Assembly: GCF_964340395.1 (NCBI RefSeq)
Contig: NC_135560.1
Location: 124,001 to 188,000 of the forward strand
Direction of reading: 5' to 3'
DNA: 64,000 nucleotides
Origin: Glandiceps talaboti
Taxonomy: Eukaryota > Hemichordata > Enteropneusta > Spengelidae
The translations under genes were made by a program, and so were the position numbers. Shown one piece after another: positions 1 to 10,780 of this stretch (position 1 is its first letter; each line of letters opens with the position of its first letter). The notes beneath the pieces were generated by a model. It did not search any database, was not told the origin of the DNA, and was given only the letters and a program-made list of their open reading frames with translations.

Positions 1-84
1 GCTGTTTCTCTTATCAAACAAGAGTTCAATAATGCCTTCAATAAATACAAGAATTACATCCTGAAAGAAGTCTTTCACGTGTAA
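1..84 (+). CDS. Possible terminal exon, end of an unidentified gene
   Basis: The first 84 bases read open from the window edge to a TAA stop: 27 residues rich in Lys, Asn and Phe, ending KEVFHV. A/T-rich sequence with AATAAA-like motifs follows at about 87-105, as at a gene's 3' end. The frame enters from outside the window, so the start, splice site and protein family cannot be seen. It could be a chance open stretch; composition and the following poly(A)-signal-like sequence are the only support. Confidence 0.3.
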   Translation, partial: AVSLIKQEFNNAFNKYKNYILKEVFHV

Positions 85-817
85 AATAAAAATAAATAAA
101 AAAGACTGAAAAATACTAGATGTTTCATTCATAATCCTAATTAGGCACAGACAGAAATTAGGAATACAAATTACAAAGTGCAGCTTCACATTTCCAATGT
201 GTTAATGGCCAACAAAAATGCATGCAATACTATTAGCAGTAATGTTATGATCGATTGTTTATGACCTTTAATACTCAAAACTTGCCCATATATTTTTTGA
301 ACATATTGACAGCCTGACACCATAGCTTTTAGCTTACCTTCAGTCCTTGGCTCTTGGCAACTTAGGAGACGCTGAGTCATGGGTGTGGTTTGTGTGATCT
401 GAGGGACGACCACATAGAATACAGTTAGGGGGAACCCCTGCAGTACTAGCATGACTAGTATTACTTGGAGTCGAACACAGCAGGTACACACGCTGGTGGC
501 TTTGAGAGTTAGTTTGAATGGTATTCGCTTTTAACTTCATGGGTTACTTGTTGCCCACTTCCCTGGTGAACAGTCACTAATCACGAGTGATCAACAAGAT
601 TTATCAAAATTAATGCTGTCCACATAATGATTGGATTCACCATAGATCGTAGAAGGTTTATGGATTCACTGAGCCACGTCAGATTTCCGGGTTATGTAAA
701 ATGTGTGTTTTTTACTTGTCAGGGGGGGGTTGGGGGGTTGGACCGTTTTGAAAAAAGTGTCTGCCTGAATTTCATCATATACGATCACATATTCCGGCAG
801 AAATTATATCATCGTGT
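85..817. other. No convincing gene; short ORF with a C-x2-C motif
   Basis: No repeat family was recognised here. A minus-strand ORF at 340-540 encodes a Ser/Thr/His-rich peptide with a CILCG pair followed by several His residues, vaguely like a zinc-knuckle fragment, but it lacks the rest of any known arrangement. A G-run at 722-729 and a GGTTGG run follow. Confidence 0.3.
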
Positions 818-1094
818 TTGGACTCTCATCTGGTCGCAATGTGGCAGCGAGTTTGGAAAAATCTGCCGGCGGAGGTGAAGAATTGTCAACAGAAACAGCG
901 AGAGATCAGGGTGCTGTATGTTATTTATCTGAAACCAGCTGAGACCTTACTTAATTTCTTTACTAATATCCTGCATTTTTTGAAATCTGATGTTATCTCA
1001 AACCGAGAAAAACTCATCAAAAAAGTATCAACAGCAACAAATTTCTCACAAAAACACTCGTCTGAGAAGACAGAAGAGCTAGAGGGCTTACCGT
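818..1094 (+). CDS. Candidate coding fragment, unrecognised
   Basis: An open stretch of 92 codons starts at ATG 818. Its latter part has protein-like composition (ETLLNFFTNILHFLKSDVI, then a Lys/Ser/Glu-rich tail ending ELEGLP). The stop overlaps a good donor-like CCGTAAGAAA, so the open region may be an exon that splices at about 1091 rather than a free ORF. An overlapping frame at about 838-945 is also open. I do not recognise a family. It lies just before a repeat that starts near 1145, so it may be a remnant. Confidence 0.2.
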
Positions 1095-1144
1095 AAGAAA
1101 CGTGGAAATGATTAAATCGTGGTCAGATTGGAGTAGTAAGAAAC

Positions 1145-2037
1145 AAGTCATTGAAAATGACATAGTCCCCACTATGATTGGATTTTAAGGAACTGGCAGT
1201 TTATGTTGTCATTTTCTCGATATCATTACTCTGATCACACAACAACACTTGTGAAACTAAATCAAACAGACTTAGATATGTTGTATCTGCTTGTTGGACA
1301 TGGAACATGCCTACTCATGTTGTGTCTCCTAGTTGGACATGGGATATGCCTACTCTTCAAGATGAATTGTCCTAATACCAACTTTGAATGAGACCTGTTC
1401 AAGCATGTCTGAGTTATGGCTTTGGACATGGAAAATTCGCAAACAAAATGGCTGCCAGGCAGCCATATCGGATAGTATGAAGATGAAAATGGATATGCAC
1501 ATGTATGTCATAGAACACTGTCCTGATACCAACTTTGAATGAGATCTGTTCAAGTATGTCTGAGTTATGGCTTTCGACATGGAAAATTCGCAAACAAATG
1601 GCTACCAGGCAGCCATATTGGATCGTATCACGATGAAAATGGATATGCACATGTATGTCATTGAACACTGTCCTAATACCAACTTTGAATGAGATCTGTT
1701 CAAGCATGTCTGAGTTATGGCTTTGGACATGGAAAATTTGAGAACAAAATGGCTGCTAGGCAGCCATATTGGATCGTATCACGACAACAATGAATATGCA
1801 TATGGCTTTAGACATGGAAAATTTGCAAACAAAATGGCTGCTAGGCGGCCATATTGGATTGTATCATGAAACAAATTGACATGCATATGTATACCATTGT
1901 ATGTTGCCCCTGTACCAAGTTTGAAAAAAATCGGTCCTGGTATCTCAAAGAAATGGATCTGGATGGACGGACGGACGGACTGACAGACAGAACCCAATCC
2001 ATTAGTCCCTGTCCCAGACTTTGTCCGGCGGGGACTA
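1145..2037 (+). repeat. Hairpin-terminated repeat, family 'AGTCCCC', copy A
   Basis: It begins with a short palindrome (GTCATTGAAAATGAC) and CATAGTCCCC. About four diverged ~150-bp tandem units follow (landmarks TGAGTTATGGCTTTGGACATG and ATGGCTGCCAGGCAGCCAT), then a short GGAC/GACA run at 1963-1990, then a terminal inverted repeat (AGTCCCTGTCC ... GGCGGGGACT) ending in CTAA. Several small ORFs here on both strands are translations of the tandem units and are not genes. Other copies lie at 30463, 31845, 44291, 48866 and 51648. Confidence 0.8.
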
Positions 2038-2383
2038 AAAATAATGTTGTCTAAGAATAGTAGCTGATTGTGGTGTTAGCGTTGAGCAGCTGCCAAAAGT
2101 ACTAGCATATTCGAGTGAATTTTTTACATTAATGTTATTTTTACATAATTAGTATTAGTGTGAGGGAATGAGACAACTTCTCAGATAAAATAGTGAAAAG
2201 ACAAATGTTTTTCATTTTATTGACAAAGTTGAATGAATTAATATCATATTACCTCATTCCTCTGTTAGGTAAACATTTTTTTTTATTTATCTATTTCGGT
2301 TTTTCCGCCAAAAACGAACAATTTTACAACATAAATTTTAGTTGTTGGTATATTGCTTGTTGAACTCAACAAGTAGCATGATC
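2038..2383. other. No gene seen, AT-rich spacer
   Basis: AT-rich sequence lies between copy A and the foldback element. No ORF, repeat or RNA was recognised. The last seven bases before the foldback element (CATGATC, 2377-2383) are its apparent target duplication. Confidence 0.5.
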
Positions 2384-2435
2384 TATAGCGTAGAATGCCT
2401 GCCAATATTCGAAAATACAATACTGCAATGACTAT

Positions 2436-4567
2436 ATTGCAGTATTGAAAATTTGAGTTGTTATCAGAATTTGACAGAGCAGTTACTTGGTAAAATTGCA
2501 ATTCCCAACCATTCACTTACATGCCGTGATCCTCACTGTACTAATAGTGATCACCTGTCTGATTTGCATATGTTTTACTCGGGTATAGTTACAAATTTGA
2601 AGCAGGCTGCTGGCATGAGTACTCCGGCCACTAAGGCGAGAAACTTGAATGAAGTACCTGGTTGGAATGACCAAGTATATGTACAATATTGCTCGGGATG
2701 CTGTCAAATTGTGGATAGTTCATAGCAAACCGCGTTACGGTACCATATTTGATTTGATGCGTACATCTCGAGCCAAATTCAAATTAGTATTAAAGGTCTT
2801 GTAAAAGAAATCAGGACAAAGCTAGGGCAGAGGCGATGGCTTATAATCTTACACATGGAGACACTCGTAAATTTTGGAACTCCGTTCGCACCTGCACAGG
2901 TGGTGCTTGTCCACCGCCTACTACTGTAGGAGGTTACAATGGCCATACAAATATAGCCGAAATGTGGAAAACGCACTACGAGTCTTTACTTAATTCCGTT
3001 ATAAGTATTCAAAATAAGGAATTTGTACAGTCTGCTCTACTGGAAGTCAATTTTCATGATGAAATGATTGTCACTCCTAAAGAAATTAGAGACGCGATTT
3101 TTAAGTTAGAAAAGGGTAAGGCAATGGGAAAAGACGGTATAACTGCAGAACATTTTATCTATGCAAATGCAATCCTTTATGTTTTATTTAGTTTGTGCTT
3201 CACTGCTTTTTTCGTTCATGGGTACCTTCCAGATAGCTTTATGCACGCAAAAATTGTACCTATTGTGAAAGACAAATCTAAAGATATTACGTCAGTTGAT
3301 AATTACAGACCTGTTGCTATAGTTACAGCGGCGTCAAAGTTGCTCAAAATTTGTATTTTATCTCGCATTGGGCAGAGTATTGAGACAAGTGACTTTCAAT
3401 TTGGGTTCAAAAGTAACCACTCCACTGATATGTGTATCTTTGTGTTAAAAGAGATAATTGACTTTTATAAGAGACATAATTCGCCAGTATTTTCCTGTTT
3501 TATGGATGCAACGAAAGCATTTGATAGGGTGAACCACTGGACCATGTTTAGAAAACTGATCAATAGAAATATTCCTTTATTTATAGTTAGAATATTGCTA
3601 TTTTGGTATCGTAACCAATTATTCTCTGTTCGCTGGGCTTCAGCGAAATCAAAACCTTTTAGTGTTATTAATGGGGTTCGTCAAGGAAGCATCATTTCGC
3701 CAAACTAATTTGCTGTTTATGTCGACGGACTGAGTAAAGCGCTCCAGTTAGCAGGAGTAGGGTGTCATATGGCTGGCAAAATAGCTAACCACGGATGACC
3801 TAGTCCTGATTTGTCCTTCAGTCAAGTCTTTAAGGAAATTGATTAAGATTTGTGAACAGTATGGCGAGCAGCATAACATTCTTTTTCAAACAATTAAAAC
3901 TGAGTGTATTGTATATTTACCCTAAACTTTGGAAACCGGTTCGGATCCCCAATGTTTATTTGTACGGAAAGCAATTGAAGTTTGTTACTTCTAAAAAGTA
4001 CCTCGGGTACATAATGTCTTCGACAGGGGATGACGAATTAGATATGCGGAGGCAGCTCAAGTCGTTTTATGCTAGGGCAAATTTTAATGTTCGTAAATTT
4101 AGTCATTGCTCCAAGAAGGTGAAATGCACACTTTTTAGAAGTTTTTTATACAATGTATATTGTTTAAATGTTTGGTGTAACTATAGTACTAGGATGATGC
4201 ATACTTTAAAAGTGGCATATAACAACACAATGAGATTAGTATTTGACCTAAGAGGTGCAGTCAGCATTAATAATATCTGTGTATCCAGTGATATTTTGAA
4301 TGTTTCATCACTCCACCGAAAGTTGCTGTATACATTTAACAGACGTATTGTTGAGAGCCACAATACTTTAATTCGAATCTGCATAGACTCTGATGCATAC
4401 TTTCGTTCAAACTTTTGGAAAAAGTATAGGATTGTCATGTATACTACAAGATAGTTGCTAGTTTAACATTATTTTATCTGCCTCTTTCTTTGTGTCTGTA
4501 TGTTTTTTTAATATTTTTATGGGACATCTTGGTGGCACGAATTAAAGAAATAATAATAATACTAATA
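2436..4567 (+). mobile_element. 5'-truncated LINE inserted in the foldback left arm
   Basis: The foldback arm sequence stops at about 2435 and resumes at about 4568, and non-LTR reverse-transcriptase coding sequence lies between. The 3' end has AATAATAATACTAATAATA microsatellite-like sequence instead of poly(A), common in several LINE clades. The target duplication is hard to define because the flanks are themselves repetitive (GCAATACTGCAATGACTAT units). Confidence 0.75.
2453..4454 (+). pseudogene. LINE ORF2 remnant: pre-RT linker, reverse transcriptase and C-terminal region
   Basis: The order is as in non-LTR ORF2 proteins. 2453-2725 encodes the linker before the RT (NEVPGWNDQVY). 2836-3708 encodes 290 residues of RT with FKLEKGKAMGKDGITAEHF, the palm motif FMDATKAFDRVNH and GVRQGSIISP. 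3852-4454 encodes the thumb/C-terminal part (KKYLGYIMSSTGDDE, then a Cys-rich stretch). A stop follows the GVRQGS block and frameshifts occupy 3709-3850, exactly where the YADD/FADD catalytic motif should lie; the motif is not legible. The endonuclease is missing. This is a dead fragment, probably of the jockey/CR1 group of LINEs; the clade is uncertain. Confidence 0.9.
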
Positions 4568-4950
4568 ATATATGCAATACTGCAATGACTATATGCAATA
4601 CTGCAATGACTATATGCAATACTGCAATGACTATATGCAATACTGCAATGACTATATGCGATATGACTACATGAGATGACTACATGCGATATGACTACAT
4701 GAGATGACTATATGCGATATGACTACATGAGATGACTACATGCGATATGACTACATGAGGTGACTACATGCAATATGACTACATGAGGTGACTACATGCG
4801 ATATGACTACATGAGGTGACTACATGCAATATGACTACATGAGGTTACTACATGCGATATGACTACATGAGGTGACTACATGCGATATGATTACATGAGA
4901 TGACTACATGCGATATGACTACATGAGATGACTACATGCAATACTGCGAT
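4568..4950. repeat. Tandem subrepeats of the foldback left arm
   Basis: First come about four copies of a ~22-bp unit (ATGCAATACTGCAATGACTAT), then about ten copies of a ~28-bp unit built from GCGATATGACTACATGAGATGACTACAT variants. The complementary array is at 7215-7375 with fewer copies, so the two arms differ in length by unit number. Confidence 0.9.
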
Positions 4951-4974
4951 GCGAGATGATGACATGATATGCGG

Positions 4975-5100
4975 CGATTTTGTAATGACGTTATGCCATT
5001 CGTAGATTATTCAATCTGCATAATATGAGTATTAATATGAAACAGGGGTAAGGGGTGGACCATTTGATATCGGGGGGGGGGGGGGGTTGGAAGATTTTGG
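4975..5100 (+). repeat. Inner part of the foldback left arm, with poly-G tract
   Basis: GGCGATTTTGTAATGACG through GATTATTCAAT and the G-run at about 5072-5086 is the reverse complement of 7080-7200, where the run is poly-C. The similarity fades beyond about 5170 and 7060. Confidence 0.85.
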
Positions 5101-5169
5101 GGAAAAAAGATGCCAAATGGATTTGCTTGATAAAAAAATCCGGATATGAGAGGGTGATGGAAAAAAAAG

Positions 5170-6040
5170 ATGGACCACTGCTGCTAAAAAAAAAATGTCT
5201 TGGCAGGGAAATGATGCACAGGTTCGAGTATACTGTTCAACTTGCTTGTACCTCTCCAACCAGGACACTTGTCAAATCATGACAAACAGTTTCAAACACA
5301 TGTCAGGGACCAGTCAGTTTCGTTAGCCTGTGGTACATATGTATATTTGTTCTTGTCTCTGTTTCTTTCATAAATGATTTAAATATTACTTCATGTAAGG
5401 GTTCAAACATAACTATACATCATGAAATTATACATATAATACATGTATTACCTAGCTACAACACTAGTTACAGAACATGCCATGTACTAAGTGTTTGGCT
5501 GTTTCACAATCAGTGTTTCACTTATCTTACACTTTGGGGCAAAAGTGAACTTGAAGGTTTTGTAATGGTAACCTTCATACTATTGGATAGTTTATAAAAG
5601 AACTTAATCTAAATTGTTCTAGTCTCTTCAGTATGAATTTGTCAAAAGGGATGATATACTTCCTATTTCAGACACTACATGTATCGACACCACAACTCAA
5701 ATTCAAGTTTCTATTGTACACTAGGTATGACCTCCTAAAGTGCTCTCAGACTAGCACATCAGTAACTTTACTATACATGCAATATTGATGCCCCTATACC
5801 AATGTTACAGGCCCACTTTTATAACATGGAAAACTTATTTAAAAAGTTATATTTACTTTAGCTTTTCGATGCTTGGCAATATATATCTCAGAGGCTATGA
5901 ATAACCTAAAAATTGCCTAAATAGAAACAAAAAACTGCAGATCGGGGGGGGGGGGGGGGAACCCCTTGGACTCCATCACCCTAGAGGCCACTCATTTGTT
6001 AAACCAACAATAAGATTCACCAAAATTGGTAAAAAACTTG
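5170..6040. other. Foldback interior, non-coding
   Basis: This is AT-rich interior sequence without a convincing ORF. A second G-run lies at 5944-5959. No transposase similarity was seen in any frame. Confidence 0.5.
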
Positions 6041-6680
6041 AAAAGCTTCTAGGGGAGACCCTCTAGGACCCCCCATAAGAGGTAGACATGTCCAAGCCTC
6101 AAATCAAAGTTCTTCCCTCGACCTCTTACTGTCAAGATGCTATGAAATCTTATTTCAAAAATGTTTCAACCATGTGTAGTTGCTTTTTACAATTGTTAGA
6201 GCTGTCTTGTAAAGCTTGCAAATTATTGTCTGAAAGTGTCTGTTAATAGCCTGAAAATTGGCTTTAAGAGTAAAAATCCTCCAGGGCTTCTAGGGGATAC
6301 CCCCGAGAACCCCCCTCCCCCCATAAGAGATAGACATGTTCCAGTTTTAAATCAAAGTTCTTGCCTCCACCTCTTACTGTCAAGATGCTATGAAACTTTA
6401 TTTCAAAAATGTTTCAACCTTATGTAGTTGCTTTTTACATGTTAGAGCTGTCTTGTAAAGCTTGCAAATTATTGTCTGAAAGTGTCTGTGAATAGCCTAA
6501 ACATTGCCTTTAGTAAGTAAAAATCCTCCAGGGCTTTTAGGGGAGACCCCCTGGAACCCCCCCCCCCCCCCCCCAAAACCATTCACACACACTCACACGA
6601 GGTGGACATATCCCAGTCTCAAAGCTCTTCCCTCTACAGCTTACTGTCAGATGCTATGAAACTTTGTTCAGGGGGGTCAG
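6040..6680. repeat. ~245-bp direct repeats inside the foldback element
   Basis: The landmark GCTTCTAGGGGAGACCC (or a close variant) recurs near 6047, 6287 and 6534. Each copy is followed by a C-run, ATAAGAGGTAGACATGT, a TCTTCCCTC stretch and TACTGTCAAGATGCTATGAAA. The third copy is partial. C-runs at about 6558-6574 and 6719-6734 continue the pattern. Confidence 0.8.
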
Positions 6681-7214
6681 TGACTTTTTGTCAGTCCAAT
6701 GGAAAAAAACACTGACACCCCCCCCCCCCCCCCCAAGCTGGAGAAATTGACCGGTTTATCTGAATGTTTGAGCTCACCAATCAAGTTTCCGATTTGTATT
6801 TTCAGTGTGTCACCATACCATGGCATAAAAACTGTCAACGATGTTTATTTAATTGAAAATCAAACATGTATGAAATGTGTAGTTTTCTAAAAATATAATC
6901 TGTGTGTGATAGGTTACAGCATCTTTTTACTCTCTGTATTACCGTGTGCCAAAACCAAACAGAAAATTGTGGCAACAAATGTAGGTGTTCAACATTGACA
7001 TAAAAAAAAATCTGGATATCTCGAAGAAGCAAAGAAAAAAAAAAGTTGCCAAAAAAATTCTCAGGCAAGCAGGTGGGAAAAAAATAATGCCTCTCCACCA
7101 ATCTTCCAAGCCCCCCCCCCCCCCCAAGATATCGAATGATCTACTCCTTATGCATATTGAATAATCTATGAATGGCATAACGTCATTACAAAATCGCCGC
7201 ACATCATGTCATCA

Positions 7215-7375
7215 TCTTGCATCGCAGTATTGCATGTAGTCATCTCATGTAGTCATATCGCATGTAGTCATCTCATGTAGTCATATCGCATGTAGTCATA
7301 TCGCATGTAGTCATCTCATGTAGTCATATCGCATATAGTCAATGCAGTATTGCATATAGTCATTGCAGTATTGTA
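7215..7375. repeat. Tandem subrepeats of the foldback right arm
   Basis: The array reads ATGTAGTCATCTCATGTAGTCATATCGC repeatedly, then ATATAGTCATTGCAGTATTG. It is the reverse complement of the 4568-4950 array. Confidence 0.9.
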
Positions 7376-7407
7376 TTTTCGAATATTGGCAGGCATTCTA
7401 CGCCATA

Positions 7408-7780
7408 CATGATCTGCGATGGTAGTAAGTAATATATGTATGACAAACAATGTATTTTATTTTCTCTAGGCGAAAGATAACACCTCCCTCCAAGAAGAAA
7501 AGACAAATTGTAAAAATGGGAACATCATAATTATAAACATATATTCTGGCTGTTAGTAAATTTATAGAGTAATCTACTAACCACTTGCCCTTCAAATTCT
7601 TTACTACATAATTTCCCATCGTGTATCAATTTGAAACGTCCATATTTTCATATATATTTATTTATTTATTTATCAGTATTTCTGAAATCCATGCCTTTGT
7701 GTCCTGATGTACAAATTTTATTTATATATAGTGTCACTGTGTTTGTTACAACAGTTTTTTGGATTTCTTTTACAATTTAG
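7408..7780. other. Spacer, no gene seen
   Basis: It starts with the right target duplication (CATGATC, 7408-7414). The rest is AT-rich, with short ATTT repeats near 7650-7675 and the polypyrimidine tract of the next candidate exon. No ORF here is credible. Confidence 0.4.
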
Positions 7781-7934
7781 GTTTCTAGTAAGGCCATCCC
7801 ATCGAGAGAATCCATTAGACGACCATGTGAGTCACTTTCTTTTGTTGACAAAGGTTCCCTGTCTGAACTTTTGCAAACTCAGCCTCATAATTCATGTTGG
7901 ATTAGATGGGTCAAACGGTGTTCATTCTGTTGAG
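7781..7934 (+). pseudogene. Candidate exon 1 of a decayed plus-strand gene
   Basis: It is bounded by TTTTACAATTTAG before 7781 and GAG|GTAAGT after 7934, both strong splice-like sites. One frame reads SSKAIPSRESIRRPCESLSF, protein-like until a TGA four bases before the donor; another reads LIIHVGLDGSNGVHSVE to the donor without a stop. This suggests a frameshift within the exon. The family is unknown. The following exons on the same strand make a gene remnant more likely than chance. Confidence 0.35.
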
Positions 7935-8124
7935 GTAAGTGTTGAAGTTTTGGCACTGGCCATTGCTGTTTTAGTTGCCATAGTAAGTTAACCCTTTCTG
8001 TATGGCACCCTTCTTCAGGTCAAGTGCTGTTAAAATATTATGGCTATGACAGGATTACTAGGGTGTGTTGAAGTTTGCAATAACAATACTTCTGTATATT
8101 TTACTATCAATCTGTATAAAACCA

Positions 8125-8235
8125 TCCATAGTACATGTGTTACCACCCCCTGTATTTTGTACATAGGTACATGTATTACCACCCCCCTGTATTTTATACA
8201 TAGTGACATGTATTACAGGTATCACTCCCTTTATT
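8125..8235. repeat. Three ~37-bp direct repeats
   Basis: Units of ACATGTATTACCACCCCC TGTATTTT type recur with TACATAGGTA between them. They are intronic if the flanking exons are real. Confidence 0.6.
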
Positions 8236-8436
8236 TTGTTTCAGCTCTATTGTAAATGGTAAACAAGACACTGATTAGCAAATGTGACATATACAATACT
8301 AAGATACATATCAAGTGATAGTTTGCCTTCCTCATCACAAATATTTCATGTTAATGTAACTGTCTGCAGTACATTGTATTTGAAAGTTTATCATATTCTT
8401 ACTGTGAATTTTTTTTTTTTTTTTGTGACTGCCAAG

Positions 8437-8662
8437 ATGTAATAATAACAGTTTCATACTGGAATAAGGAAGATGATCTTTCAGAATGCCATATTGCAAC
8501 ATATGAAGGTATTGGAGGGGAAAGTGGTAAGAATCTAGCTGATAGGGTGGAGAGTGTTTTGTCAGACCACAGTGTGTCATTACAACAGTTATCCTCCTTG
8601 TCATCTGATAATGCCACAAATCTGTTTGGAGAAGAGACTGGTACTCATACCATTCTTCAAAG
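8437..8662 (+). pseudogene. Candidate exon 2: RNase H-like, hAT-type fragment
   Basis: A long poly-T tract and GCCAAG precede 8437, and AAAG|GTAGAG follows 8662. The open frame contains VSYWNKEDDLSECHIATYEG, then GKNLADRVESVLSDHSVSL and SLSSDNATNLFGEETG. The pattern of a helix followed by a Ser-Asp-Asn/Gly-Ala block, a short gap and FG...G...IL recalls the second catalytic-Asp region of hAT-type transposase-derived proteins. That is a resemblance by eye only. The frame joins the exon at 10960 in phase (AAG|G). Two transposon insertions lie in the introns downstream. Confidence 0.4.
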
Positions 8663-9104
8663 GTAGAGATGTTCAAAATTTGTAGAATATTGTGTGCATA
8701 CTATTAGCTAGTGACAATGGTGTTATATGAGATAAAGTTCAATAAATATTCATACCTACTAAGCATAATCCTGGCAAACTTAGGGACCGGACAGAATTTA
8801 CGGCAGGGGGGGGGGCATGAAAAAAAATGGGAGGCTTGAAGGGGGGGGGGGGCGCAGCCATGAAAATTCTCATGGTTTGAAAGGGGGGGCCGCGAAATAT
8901 TTTGTCATTGAAAAAAATTAATATGTTAGAAAATTTAGCATTGCATGAGATAGCACTTGATATCGCCTTTAATATTGAATGTCTACACTTTCATTTATGT
9001 ATTAAAATGGAAGTGTGTACGTTTGTATGTACATATTTAGTGAAGCATAAAAACACTACTCAAAATTAATTTGATACACCCTGAATTACTCTTATATACT
9101 CCAA

Positions 9105-9172
9105 GTTGTTCACACACACACACACACACATTTACACACACACATATGTATACATACATACATACATACATT
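9105..9172. repeat. CA and CATA microsatellites
   Basis: (CA)n at about 9109-9143 is followed by CATACATA units to about 9171. Translation of the CA run gives the HTHTHT stretch of the overlapping ORF, which is not a true N-terminus. Confidence 0.95.
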
Positions 9173-9175
9173 TTA

Positions 9176-9784
9176 GCACTGTGGAAACAGGTTCAGTGTG
9201 TAATTACCATCAAGGTGGAAGAATTTTCAAAATTATTTTATGTTGATTGCAAACATATTGAAGCATATGTTCAAAACCTGCAAAACCTAAAGAATGTTCA
9301 AGAAATGAGAATGCGTACAAGGTTAAGTCAGAAAAAGGAGAGGAAAATCAAGCCGTACCAGGACTATAATTGGTTTGACTTAGTTGTGCATGGAAAGTTA
9401 AGCTCTCTTCAGGTTGCTGAATTAGACAAGTACTTGAAATATCAGCAACTAAACATACATGGTAGGAAGGATGACAAGTTGAAAGCTGTTACATGTGATG
9501 TGTTAAGAAGAACTTTAAGAGAGCAACAGAAGTCAGTGATTGAAAAGAACACAGGTGATGAAAGTGAAGAGGAACTGTGTGACAGTGAAGAAGGAGATAT
9601 CGTTTTAGAAGAAATTCGTAGTGATACTGATAGTGACACCGATACATCAAGTACTAGTGACAGTGACAGTGAGAGTGACAGCGAATCAAATGAGTCTAGC
9701 CATCAAAAAGACCAGGATGGCTCCCTTATTGTTCAAACTAGATCAGGTAGACTGGCTGGATCATGGAAACTTGCCTTTATATAA
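9176..9784 (+). CDS. SAP-like, acidic-tailed ORF inside the TTA-flanked element
   Basis: The coding region probably starts at a splice acceptor (CATTTTAG just before 9176) rather than at the upstream ATG 9071, which reads through a CA microsatellite. About 200 residues. A basic helix (RMRTRLSQKKERKIKP) comes first, then DYNWFDLVVHGKLSSLQVAE and LDKYLKYQQL...GRKDDKLKAV, whose helix-turn-helix pattern with G-K-DK matches a SAP DNA-binding motif. A long Asp/Glu/Ser tract follows, and the end reads TRSGRLAGSW. SAP motifs bind AT-rich DNA, so a nuclear role is plausible. The reading frame is intact. The rest of the protein must come from spliced exons not seen here, or the piece is a captured 3' exon. 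Confidence 0.6.
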   Translation, partial: ALWKQVQCVITIKVEEFSKLFYVDCKHIEAYVQNLQNLKNVQEMRMRTRLSQKKERKIKPYQDYNWFDLVVHGKLSSLQVAELDKYLKYQQLNIHGRKDDKLKAVTCDVLRRTLREQQKSVIEKNTGDESEEELCDSEEGDIVLEEIRSDTDSDTDTSSTSDSDSESDSESNESSHQKDQDGSLIVQTRSGRLAGSWKLAFI

Positions 9785-10780
9785 ATTCAAGATTATGAAT
9801 AAAGGGATTGTATTGCAAAGGCTATTCATCATTGACACTGCACTTCAAGCTTTATAATGTGAATGGTTTAGAAAACTGTGAGTAATACTCATCTGATCAC
9901 TGTACAGTGTATTGAATACAATTCTGAATTTGCTGTCCCCATCATGAAGTCACAAATGCCTGACACTATAGGTTTAAATATGTATGGTTTTGGAACTGAA
10001 AGCATATTGATTACATCTAAATATCCCACAACATTCTGAATTTCTTTGCACTTTCATGATGTCACAAATGTCTTACATTTACATGTGTATTGGTAATGCA
10101 TTTGGTGTAGGAAAGTGAAAGCTATATTTGTCAGACCTCAGTGTGCATAAAATCCTTAGTTTGCTAGCACTTCATGACATCACAAATGTCTGACATTAGA
10201 TAGTTATTGTGTTATGAGTATAAATAGATATTTGAATACACTATGTAGGTGATGTGATGTCCTTAGATACTCCCCACAAATGTCCCCACTACAGTTTTTC
10301 ACAAATCACGCATGTGAATGTGTGTTTACTCTGTGTCTGTGTTTCTGTGTATGTATCAGTGAATGACAGTTAAAACCACCACATCAAATGCCTTGGTATT
10401 AAGTGATGACTACTTATGGTGTCTAGTTGGGAAATAAACAAGATTATACCACATGTGTATGATTACATGTATGGTCAAAATGTTTTATTTTGTTTTGATT
10501 CTAAAAAAACTTCCTCTACAACTACTAAGTTGTTTGGGCTGAAATAGTAACATAATAGTAGTACCAAAAGAAATATTACAGTTGTGCTACAGTAACAAAA
10601 AAATTTGTACTCTTTTTAGTTATTGTAGGGGGCAGGATATTGTGCACTTTTTTTCTTTTCTTTTTTTTTTTTTTGGGGGGGGGGGCATGAAATTTTTATA
10701 CTTTTGAAAGGGGGGGGGGGGCTGTGAAATTTTGGTCACAGTGGATGGGGGGGCCAAGAAAAAAACCAAGACTGAAATAA
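9785..10780. other. 3' part of the TTA-flanked element, non-coding
   Basis: It contains several imperfect repeats of a CATGATGTCACAAATG(T/C)C motif (about 9941, 10055, 10172), which are diverged direct repeats with ~115-bp spacing. Poly-T and G-runs lie at 10655-10685 and 10708-10720. No ORF of note. Confidence 0.5.

Larger units (their letters stand above)
2384..7407. mobile_element. Foldback-type DNA transposon with long tandem-repeat TIRs, split by a LINE
   Basis: The outer ends match as inverted repeats: left TATAGCGTAGAATGCCTGCC at 2384 and its complement ending at 7407. Both ends are flanked by CATGATC (2377-2383 and 7408-7414), a probable 7-bp target duplication. Inside, the left arm (2384-2435 plus 4568-5100) mirrors the right arm (7080-7407), including tandem subrepeats, a unique stretch with TTTGTAATGACGTTATGCC, and a G-run after GATAT. 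The middle holds three ~245-bp direct repeats and no transposase. Long TIRs with internal tandem repeats and 7-bp duplications resemble Foldback/Galileo elements of the P superfamily; that assignment is inference. Confidence 0.75.

Noticed and set aside
4568-4950. Possible CRISPR-like array of regular short repeats
   Set aside because: Units are contiguous without unique spacers, are mirrored at 7215-7375, and the context is eukaryotic.
9071-9175. ATG 9071 as start of the SAP-like protein
   Set aside because: The first ~35 codons are CA/CATA microsatellite; a splice acceptor at 9175 gives a better start of coding sequence.
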